Assembly: GCF_932526225.1 (NCBI RefSeq)
Contig: NC_064045.1
Location: 6,806,998-6,866,997, forward strand
From: Nematostella vectensis
Taxonomy: Eukaryota > Cnidaria > Anthozoa > Actiniaria > Edwardsiidae
Direction of reading: 5' to 3'
DNA: 60,000 nucleotides
This document shows, piece by piece, positions 24,801 through 36,800 of this stretch (the first letter of the stretch is position 1; each line of letters opens with the position of its first letter). A program made the position numbers and the translations under genes. The notes below the pieces were generated by a model that searched no databases, had not been told where the DNA came from, and saw only the letters and a list, made by a program, of their open reading frames with translations.

Positions 24801-27800
24801 CTCGCATTAACAAACACTCAATACCCAGGGGCGGATGTAGCATTTCGCTAAACATAACCCTCAAGATATTTTTCTCTTTGAAAAAATATTACAGGCTTAT
24901 ATAGCAAGACTTGTTCTTACGTGACATCGACAGCACAACAATAAAATGCCTCGAATTTTTAGCACTCACAAAAACACTTGATGATGTGACGTTCAACGTG
25001 AAATTATTTTATAGCATAAATCGCCAGTATAGCCCAAAAACAAAATACCACAAGATTTGCGTCAACGAAAACACTTGAATTCGATTACTTCAACGTGAAA
25101 TTATTATACACCATACGTCGCCAGTACAATAAACAAAATACCGCAAGTTTTGTATCTACGAAAACACTTGGATACGATGACTTTCAACGTCAAATCTAGC
25201 TAGGCCATATTGTATGGTGCATGTACTTAATCTGTCACTTTAATGCTATGTTATATCTCCATGCCAGCAACAATACGAACATAGAAATATTTTGCATATT
25301 GAAGTGATCACAAAAAAATAAGCCCAATTACCAGTGGTTTTTATCACCATAAATAGCACGGTGCTAAGAATCATTTGATCGTTCACAAATCATGAAAAGG
25401 CTGCGATTTCAGTTCATTGTAAACTGATGCTAAGTTCAAACGTCGCATTATCCATGAGCCGTATTCAATGCAAATGCATGCAAATGAATCGAGTCGATTG
25501 TTTTATCTTCGTTTGCACGCATTTGATCTGAATACGGCTCATGGGTAATATGACGTTTGAACTTAAGCGTTTGACGCACGCGTGTTTATTACTGTATATG
25601 AGCGCATTATTGCAGACTCGTACCCAGTCGTTATTTGCTGTTTGCGCGGACATCCACAGGATCCTGACCGTCATGCATCGCGCGGAGTCTGGGTACGAGA
25701 CTCGCAATATTGGCCTTTTGACATCCCTGGATAAGGCAAAAGCGCAATTCTTCAAACGTTGTGATGAAAGTTATAACATAAAAATAAAGATGAATCTTAA
25801 TCAATTGCAAAGTTTGTAAGATCAGTTTTTACCGGACAGTGGCTACATATGTTCATTCACAGTGTTACTGTGAATTTACAAAAAAAAAGTCCATCTCGCA
25901 GATTTTGAGAATTTATTCAAGTAAAAATTTTGCCTCGTGTAAACTTGCATAAAACTTTTAAATTTGGCTTCAAAGAGTAGTAAATTTAATGCCATCTGAT
26001 GAAGCAAGGATTCATTAATAAAGGTTGAAATAAACTGCGAAAATCTTCTAGAGGCAATTCAAAATGAGCTGCTTAGTCAAAACAGTTGTAACCCGCCACC
26101 CTAAAGGGAAATACTAAATTTCATATCCCACTTTCCGGAAATACAATTTGATATATCTCATTTTCTGGAGATATCATTTGTATCTAACTTTAACGTTTAA
26201 CTTAAAGCCTGAAATTTTAATATAGGAGGCGCACATTCTCACTTTTTAAACAATCACCAATTGTTAAAGTTTGATACTTCATCACTACTATACTTTTAAA
26301 AGTGTCTCAGGCTAAGTTCAAACGTCGTATTGTCCATGAGCCGTATTCAATGCAAATACATGTCAATGAATCGAGTCGATTGTTTTATCTTCATTTGCTT
26401 GTATTTGCATTGAATACGGCTCATGGATAATACGCCGTATGAGCTTAGCCTGAGATACTTGAATAAATAAGCCGATGGGAATGGGTGCATTGGTAACACA
26501 GAAGAAGCACGTGAAAATGTGTTTTGTCTGACACATTTCAGCCTTTTTCCACTCTCATTACTTTTGTTAGGCTAAGTTCAAACATCGTATTATCCATGAG
26601 CCGGATTCAATGCAAATGAACCGAGGAGTTGATTGTTTATCTTCATTTGCATGCATTTGCATTGAATAAGGCTCGTGGATAATACAACTTTTGAACCTTG
26701 CTGTATAATAATGTCCTTGGTCAATTTTCTACTGTTTCTAACCCTGATATATCCTGGGTACTAGAAACTTTTATCGTCCAGTGACGCTCAGCCAAAATGC
26801 CGTGACGAGCGAATTTTCGCTCGCTTCGCTCGTCGCGACATTTTGGCTGAGCGTCACTGGGCGAGAGAAGTTTGGAGGCTCTGGTACCCAGGGTAGCCCT
26901 TATAATTTCATTGCAAATTGTTTGGAATTTAAAGCCAAGTGCTAACACATTATTTTCGGTATTGTTGTCCTAGCCGTCGGCAATATGGCGGCTTGATTGG
27001 CCTTCAAGAGACGTCAGAATGACAACACGATACCACCTGCTCGGCAATAATACATGCAAAAAAGGTCCATAATCTTACTGCGTTTACGCACATAACACAA
27101 CATTACGCTAATATTATGTTAGCTAAACATCTGACAAAGTAAACTCCCTCATCTAGCTCTGCGATAGCTGAATTGCTGTCAATTATTATTTGGCAGGAGA
27201 AGAGAACCGAAGAATATATTGATTTTGTAATTTTGCAATTTGACGCAATGGATGACGTGATGAAAACGGCTCTGCTGACGTCATCCAGTTTAATTAATTT
27301 GCTTTTACTTGTCGTCAAACTGAGCTCTATGCAGCTGTCTACCTTAAGATTCTGCTTACCTTTCCTTTCTTAAGCTTCCTTTTGTTTCCTTTTATTTTTT
27401 ACATGGCCTTTCCTCTCTTCTCTTCCAATTCCTTTTATTTCACTTCCTTTCTTTTACTTTAAATTTTTCATCGATTTATTTTGATTTCCCCTTCGTTTTA
27501 TTTCAAATCTTTGTCGCCGCGAAGCTTGGAGTCTCTGGTACCCAGGGTAGCCCTTATAATTTCATTGCAAATTGTTTGGAATTTAAAGCCAAGTGCTAAC
27601 ACATTATTTTCGGTATAGTTGTCCTAGCCGTCGGCAATATGGCGGCTTGATTGGCCTTCAAGAGACGTCAGAATGACAACACGATACCACCTGCTCGGCA
27701 ATAATACATGCAAAAAAGGTCCATCATCTTACTGCGTTTACGCACATAACACAACATTACGCTAATATTATGTTAGCTAGACATCTGACAAAGTAAACTC

Positions 27801-30800
27801 CCTCATCTAGCTCGGCGATAGCTGAATTGCTGTCAATTATTATTTGGCAAGAGAAGAGAACCGAAGAATATATTGATTTTGTGATTTTGCAATTTGACGC
27901 AATGGATGACGTGATAAAAACGGCTCTGCTGACGTCATCCAGTTTAATTAATTTGCTTTTACTTGTCGTCAAACTGAGCTCTATGCAGCTGTCTGCCTTA
28001 AGATTCTGCTTACCTTTCCTTTCTTAAGCTTCCTTTTGTTTCCTTTTATTTTTTACATGGCCTTTCCTCTCTTCTCTTCCAATTCCTCTCATTTCACTTC
28101 CTTTCTTTTACTTTAAATTTTCCATCGATTTATTTTGATTTCCCCTTCGTTTTATTTCAAATCGTTGTCGCCGCGAAGCTCGGAGTCTCTGGTACCCAGG
28201 GTTCTTCCGTTTATATTTCAGTTCATATTGAGTGCTCTAAAACTCTACATGAGTTATGCTAGTAGACCAACCGGCGTGTACTCGCGAAGGTCTTATAGGG
28301 GAAGAGCAGAGGATGTCATAAAATAAGACAATTTAGTGCAAAGACATTTAGAGCACGTTTTTTTACTCGTGATTCCGGAATGAGAATGATTAGAATAGAA
28401 AAAGCGCGCGTTACAATACAATAAAACAATCCAATAATTTATTTTCCGTCGATGACGTAAAGAGTGGTGACCCAGTCTCACGAGTTCAGGGAAGTTTTTG
28501 GTTAAAAGCGGGTATTCGTACCATGGCACCTGGGGAGAAGGGGGGCATAAAAGATGGGTTAAATGGTTGTGATACGGGTAGAGGTAGTTGGCAGGGGTGA
28601 GGGCGGGAGGGTCATTGTGGGGAGTTGGACTATATGGAGTGTACGGGATAGTTTTCGGTTGAAAGCGGGTATTCGTACAAAGGCACCTGGGGTGGGTGGG
28701 TGGGTGGTGGTAGTGGTGGTGGTGGTGGGGGGGGGGGGGGGTGTTAGGTGGATAGATTTCGGTTGAAAGCGGGTATTCGTACCAAAGCACCTGGGGTGGG
28801 TGGGTGGTGGTGGGGGGGGGAAGGGGTGTTAGGTGAATAGATAATCTGGAAAGGAGGAAAATGTGGAACATATATGATGGCGTGGAATGGCAAGAAAGGG
28901 GATGACAAAAACAAATATATAGAGTTACAAAATGGAAAGATGGGATATTTCTTAGAGCTCTTCGAAATGTAAAGCAACCTTACGTGTATTCTAGCACAAG
29001 GTTTATCATCAGGAGGTAAGACCAGGTACTAGTCAAATGCGAAGGGGAGGAATAAAACTTGGAGCCGAGGGATGCTAGGGGGTGGGAGGAAAGATGGAGA
29101 AAGTCTAGTTCGTGGTACAAACGCTCAACAACACTACTGAAACACTTACATTACACATTACATAATAATTCTAATTATGGGTGGAAAAAAGGTATGATTT
29201 ACATACAGTTGCTGCATTGGCATTCCCATTCCGGAATGGAATGAAGGCAATTCCACCCATTCTGCTACCTGTAGCAGAATGACTCGAATGCCATTCTGAA
29301 CATTATCTACCAACCATTCCAATTCCAGAATGATAGCAAAAAACGCGCCCTTAAAGGAATGCATTCAGCCGTCATTTTGTCATCCTAGCAAGAAAGACGT
29401 GTTTGTGATATTTTCGATTGAATGAATAATAAATTTTCTTAATTGAATGTTATCTCTGTCTCTATATAACTTTTATTCCAATATGGAATAAAAACAATAA
29501 AAGTGCGTTGCTGGTTACGGTTCTTTAAGTTCAGCTATCAGGGGCGGATCTAGCTTTTCGCTAAAAGGGGGGTTTGGCTTATTGACACAGGGGAGAGGGG
29601 GCAATTTATTTTGTTAAATGTGGCTGTCTGGCAGCCTAAAGGGGGGTTTAAACCCCCTAAACCCTCCCTCTAGATCCGCTACTGGCTATACCTCCTGAAA
29701 CCAGAACATAGAGGTTACTCAGAGGTCCACATAAAATATAGCGTAGAGTATTTTCATGGGTAAATTGAACTTAAGTTGGTTTAAATGTAATACATGCAGA
29801 ATATGGTTTAACAAGCTGTTTTCAACCAGTCAAAGCGTATGAACCAATCATTTTTAAAACGCCAACTCCAAAAATAGCAAAGGAGATTAAAACAATTCCA
29901 AACCCCTTTATGGCAATTTCGTAGCCTTAAACCCCACGCTAACACCACGCATTACTATAAACTGTCTGTCTGAGATGGCAAATGTCTGAGACGCGGGGAT
30001 ATTCTGATGTATGTTGTACGATATATATTATTCATTGCCAACTGTTTGACCGTCCTTTTTACGTGTTCACTAAATATATTTTTACAATTGAGTGGTTTTC
30101 AAAATCCCGTGCAACAAAATGTAGTTGTTAGAGTGTAATAGTCAAGCCAGAACAAAGACATTGTATTAGTACTAAATAAACTAAAAAGTATTTCACGGGT
30201 TTTTAAAAACCACTGTATTTTTTTTATCGTTCACTCATTTCCATTAGCGACAGCCAGGGAAAATGAAAAAATATACCGTGAGAGATATTCAAATTACCGC
30301 TTATGCTCTTTACTTATCACCTCTGCGTGAGGCATTAGTGAGTGAAGGAAGAAGACGTGACGTTTTCCGACAATCCAGTAGATAATACTTGACTATAACA
30401 GTAAAGCACTTTAGGTTCCTGCATTTCAGCACAAAAAAGTTGAATTGGAAAGAAAAGACGTGACAAAAAAGACAAGTGCACTTCAGTTCTTTGGCACCAC
30501 TGCATCAGCATAACAAATGGGACGAGAAATAGCATGACAGCAGTGCGCAGGACTATGGATTTCTCGACAGTTCCATTAAGTTATCCGCGTAGGCGTGGAA
30601 TGTTTGGATTATCCCAACAATGGGATTGCCTAATACTACAATTTGCGTTCATAATAGGGCCAATATCGACTGACAGTTCTTCATTTCGTATCAGTGGAAC
30701 AATGTTAAAGAAGATTGCAAAATATAACACACTATGATTCAGCATTTTTCCTGTATACGAATACAAACTTGCGCTTTTGTCCATTTTTGTGATCGAAAAC

Positions 30801-33800
30801 TTTTACAGACTATTTACAAGCCCCCTCGTTGTTTTGGGTTGCTATTTTCTCATAATGTTTTAGTTCAAATTTTGATTTGGAGCCCTATATACCCGTATCA
30901 TATATTATTATTCAATAAAAACAAACAAAAGAAATCGAGATTTCCTATAGCATATAATATATGATTTCATATTTCATATTATACCACTCAGCACTTTAAA
31001 GTGGTATTAAATACGCAATATTACACGTACTATCTAAGTAGTACTGATTTCCTATCAACAAGAGATTCCAACTAAAATTACGCTAAATTATATTTTAATA
31101 AAACCGAAGGTTTTGAACGCCAGTAAAACCCCCAAATCATTATGTCCGGTTTCGTGACCGCCTGAAGGCTAATAACAACTTGATGGAGAATCAATTTGAA
31201 ATCTGCTTATATAGCCTTAGTTCTTGTTAATTTTCAACCATGCTGTGTGACTCGACAAAATGCGCGAGAGAATAATCGTTTATAAAATGGATTCATAGAT
31301 TATGAAATGGAAAATTCAAAGATCATGAAATGGAAAATTTATAGATAATAAAATGGATAATGGAAAATTTATGGATTCTTACGAAAAAGACCCTTCAAGG
31401 ACATACTGATTCTGAGTTTTACTTTAAAAAAAAAGCAAGGACTGTTATTTTTCTAGCTGTGAACTTAGAGAAATTCCGGAAACTCATACAGATATCAATA
31501 TCACGATACCATAGTCACGTACCATTTAGGAAACAAAACTAGAGGCTTTTATGGGCATGATGAAGGATTGTGTGACATGTACATGCGTCACGCCAGACAT
31601 CAGAGTGACACGCACGCAAGCAAGAACGTAACCAGAGTCGCAAGAAAAAAAAAACCTGTATTGATATTCTAGTTGTGTGGTGGCATATTACTTGTAATTT
31701 ACCGTCAGACTTTTGGGGCTATAGAAAGTTCACGAAAATTATAACACAAAGAAGGCAAAGTGTTGTTATTTCATTTATTTTTATCGCGGGGATGACGAAG
31801 GAACACAACGAGCACGTCTTTGAACCACATAGGAGAATAGATGGGTAGTGTGAGCAGGCTTACATGTTCCTAACATTGAACACAAAAAAAAGAACGAACA
31901 GATATTTTTTCGTGAGTTTCTTCTTCAAGGATTTGGTCTCCATTTATGGCATGATAACACTCAAGCAGTTAATTCTCGCTATGCTGGTTTTCCCTTTTGT
32001 TTTTCAGGTCAAGGTTAACCCACACAAGTGTTACGAAGACATCAATTTATGCATCTTAGAAGGCTCTCTAAGCAAACATAAAGGAATGCCAAAAGCAAAA
32101 CAACAGTCGTGATAATTTTATAGAGCCTCTAAACACAGTTATTCAAAAAATAGAAAATAAACCTTATAACAAGAGATTATCCAATTTGTCAAGGTAGGAC
32201 TTGAACTTTATTGACGTCTACATTTGCATTTTTTTCTGAATATGACATATCTGGTCAACCGATCCATATGTACAGGTGTCCAATAAATCAAAAAGTATCA
32301 TTGAAGGAATCAATTTTATCGAGTCACTAAGGCGCGTTTCAGCGCGGCCCTGGACGAAACAACTTACAGCGGGAGGTTATGTACATATACCACACATAAT
32401 AGATAATGCATGCTATTTATAAATAACTTTATTAATGTCGCTCATATATTAGGTTTTAAAATTTTGTCTTCAAAATAAATAGCTTATAAAAGCGCTCTTG
32501 TATAAATAACATTGCAAAGCTTCGCGATTTTCAAAAATTCAATTTTGTGTTTAAGTATAAATAATGACCTATAATAAATTAAAATTCTGATGCGTTCTTG
32601 TTAATCAGGTTTAAGTGTTTCACAAGTATTGGGCCCCATGCTAAGGTGTTTGACTTAACTAGGGCAGACTTTAAGGTCTTATTAAAAGCTTTCAGTTTGT
32701 AGCTATGATGTCCGTGTTAATCAGGCCCATTTGTGATGACTGCACTGCACACTGTCCTCAAGTGTCCGCTATAAAAGGTTTCTCTTGAAGTCAAACATGG
32801 CTGCATTCGTTTGTAAGCATTTCTTGCATGTCCACGTTAAAGAGGTTGGTCCTCGTGTGTCCGGTTAAGCGAGGTTCCTCACTGCCCCATCATGTAGATC
32901 ACTCCCTCGTACACGCAGAACATCACCGTAGTAAAGGGAACCTGTTTCATAAGATTCGTGCCCAGGCCGCCATACAGACCGAACCACCCCTCTTCAACAA
33001 ACACAGTCCTTAGGGTCTGTAAGCAAGTCCTATAGCGCTGTTTCCCAAGCACGTCACTTTCCTGCTGCCTAAGGCGAGTACGGACCACCTCGTACGGGTA
33101 ACAAAGACCTGTCGACACGACCTTTGCGCTGCCCGCCGCTAGAGTGCACTCGGCTAGCGTGAACTGGTGGTCGTTTGTCTTGTTCTGCGAGCGCAAGAGT
33201 TGCTGTTTCAAGTTCTCGTAAATCGCAAAGTGGAGTCCTACTTCTATAGATCCGAGGTATGAGGCGCTGAGCCCTTTATAGAAGGCGCGAATCCCTTCCG
33301 TCGCATACGCCTGGCGGACAACGCGCGCCAGTTTCACCTCACGGCCGCATTTAAAGTCTAATTGTAGCCTCGTTTTCAGAAACCACAGGGGGTTCGTGAT
33401 GGTGGAATTCACGATCTGCGCTGAAGCACCAGACACCAAGTACACCATGGATGAATTAGCCGCCAGTATCCCGCCATTGTTCAACCACTCCTTTAGCTTC
33501 TGATACGTCGTGAAATAAATAGCCCTAGATGGCGTTACAGCTAACAAGTTGGGGCAGAGTCCCTTAAAAAGAGAGCGCGCCCCTTCTGTCCTCGCAATGT
33601 ATCTCCCGTAGGAGAACACGCCGTAAAAGTTCGTCGGTTTAGAAACACTCGACGTCGCCTCAATGCCCGCCATGTTAAGGCCGAGTTGGGAAATTCGTTG
33701 CAGCCTGAAAGCGGAGGACTGGAGTCTAGTCTGGATGACGTCAAGCGGGCAGGTTAGGATCACGCCAGTCGAGCCACCCAATCCACCCGCCACGAGATCC

Positions 33801-36800
33801 ACAATCATTGACCGTTTTTCCGTCTCTTTTCTCACTCGCCGTGTGAACACGGCCTTGGGAACTTCTAAGCCTGTGTTGAGCTGTTTTTCCTGTGGAAACA
33901 TTTCTACTATCTGACAGTCTCTTCTCATAATTTCATGGCATTCGAGTGCCTTTTTTTCTGCAAAAATAACGACATATGTATTTTTAGTCATTGGTTAAGA
34001 CAATAACAAAAAGCTTTATCCAATTTCAAATTCAAATTTTAAACTTAATCCAAGGGATTATATCCTCATTTAAAAGTTTCCCTGTCATGTCCTAATATAA
34101 GTCTAATTATCAAGAAGGACTTTTCTTCTCAGACAAGCAATTTCCGCTAACAAATAAAACCCCACATGAGTGGGATTCAATTCTTGCCTGCTAGCCCAGA
34201 GCCGCCCTTCTCCCTCGCAAAATTTCATCATCGACCTAAATCAATTCTTTTTAAAATTGTAGTTGAATAGGCCTTTTGAATTAAGGCGTAGTGATATAAA
34301 AGTATTCAAACGAGTGCATAAATTAGCGACTTTTCCTTCAAAAAAATAAAATTGGCCATAAACTTCTCGAAAGCAACTCGCTAAGGTAATTCGAAAACTC
34401 GATTAAGCGAACACGCCGGCATTGTGGATTCTTTTGAACCCTAAAATACCTGTCAGTCTAGTTGCCCTCCTCACCGAACCACACGACCGGTGTTTGAGCC
34501 CCTGTCAAAAATTTAATTTAACGCTCAACGCGTTGCGAAGCGATGAAAAATGCTCGCAGCTTTAAAATTTTTAGCCGAATTTTGCTCAAGTTTGATAAAT
34601 CTGGAGATTTACAGTAACGTTTTAAAGAGCGTGCAGAGAATAAAAATATCACGTGTAGTATAAAATATTTCGTCAGGATACCGAAGAATTTACGGAAATG
34701 CCGAAAATAAGCTCGATAAAAATTCTAGGTGAAATTAATGAACCGTAAATGCATAAACTTAAGGCTAAGTCCATTGAATTCCGAAGATGAAACAGCGATT
34801 GATGCAGCGAGGTTTTCACGTTCAGAGTTAGTTTTGTCTAGATAGAACGGAACCGGCGATTTTATGTCTGCTCCACGAAGAAAAAATATTATTCTTAAAA
34901 AGAAAGCGAGAATATATGTTCAATAAAATTACCGACAAGTCCAGTCATAGTAGAATCTGAATTTCGAATTACCACGAGTGTGTTACAAAGATATAAGCGT
35001 GTAAATGGATAAAGTTTCTTACCTTTTTTGTTCGTTGCTTTCGCTGTCAAATTATATTCGAGTGAGTAATCGGCAGCGGTATTTATACAACCCGTGACGT
35101 CACATAAGTATGCCTTGACGTCAAGGATGGGGCGACAAGAATGGTCCCGAAAGAGTGACAGCCAACATGCATTCAAGTCACGTCTACCACGTTCCTGTCA
35201 GACTCTTGTCATGCGCGTCACGCAGCACTGTCACGCAATGACAGACATCGGGCTCAAATTTACGAAAGAATTTATAGTAGTTATCTCACGAAAATCTTCG
35301 ATGATAGTCTATCGAGGCAGGGTTACGAGATAAAGGATTTTTGCTCGATTTTGAGGCCATTTAAGCGGAACTTTGAGGGTAGGATTTTAAATGTATTCAG
35401 GGATCACGCGTTTACATCGTGCTTTCGATCACTGGGTCACGGTGAACTATTCCGAGGTCGTGTTTCTGACAACTTCCCTTGTTGCTAACGAAGAAAAACA
35501 GGAAGTCCAAGGTCTCAGACTGGTTCGTGATAAAAATAGATGAATGAGCAAAATGACTGAAAAAAGAAAATGAAATGCACCGTGCTGGCAATATTAGAAA
35601 TTTAATACGAGTGTGTATACGTGAAGGGAATTAAAAATATCAAGATATTAGAAAATACTTAAATATAAAAATACTAATAATTCCAATCAGAGGAAACACT
35701 TCTGTCCCCGACAATCGTATAAGAAGACCAAATAAAAAGCAATATAGATCATCTTATGCTTTTATAAAACGTGCGGCGGCGAAAAGCGAAAACGTGTATA
35801 ATTTATCGGGACTAAAAATTTTCTAATAGTCACATTTGAGTTAAATTATTCGAGTTTGATTGGTAAAAAGATATAGCCGAGGGGCCAACTTTAAGGTAAT
35901 TATCCAAATATGGACAAAATCTGCTAGAAGCATCCTTCAGTACATAAGGCTAAAACTGGAGAAAACAACGCAAAACTAAGTTAAATCTTAACATTTTTTC
36001 TAAGAAAGGAGTTTACATTTTATCAAAACTATACATTACCAAGCGACTTGGTAGTTATTATGAACTTTAAATAAAGCTGTGATATGAACTTCTAATAAAA
36101 AGAAAGATGCAAATAACAGCAGTGCAACCAATATAACGTTCCAAATCAGTTAGTAAAATGAAACGAAAGAACAGATGGTGAAACAATAAGATCTGTGGTC
36201 TGTTAGTAAAATGTTTGTGATATAAGATGCAAAGCTAGAAAATAGATCATGATAGTTAGTAATGGAAATAGTAGTGGGGAAAACTTCCTTTTATCAATTA
36301 ATGGTAGCCCTAACAACCAACAGAAACACCGCGGGGAAATACGAGTTCCTGTCGAGGGCTTGGCGCGGCGAGGAAAGCTTTTGAAAAAGATCTTGGAGGG
36401 AAATCAGACAAAAAGTCTCCCGGCATTTTTAGCCGGAAGGAAGTACTCGCCCAGTTAAAAGTGACCGCAAGATTGTGAAATAATCTCGTGCGGTTAGCAA
36501 CTATTGAAAACCTTCCCTTTCAGCCGCTGTCAAAACCCGACCGCTAACTCGAAAGTACTGAAGCTATTAATAGATCATGACCAATTGCGCGCTTGAAAGG
36601 TGGCGGGATACTACTAGGAACCGTAGGACATTATTAGACAGAAAAAAGTGGAAGTTTTTGACTTTTCCTTTTTAAAACCAGAGGTTCTGGGAACTTGCAC
36701 GTTATTTACAAGGAAAACGCCATTACGTAGTGGAATGTTTGTGGTTGTACCGAAAGTAATTTTCAAACTAGACAGTGATAGAAAATTCGATTTGACTCCC

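Noticed and set aside
28293-28871. Pro/His-rich 192-codon minus ORF
   Set aside because: Covers three G-rich repeat units and poly-G runs; composition driven.
33929-33991. Upstream ATG extending the carrier by 21 residues
   Set aside because: A good splice acceptor (TTATTTTTGCAG) lies inside this extension and a matching donor exists at 35022, so the segment is likely intronic.
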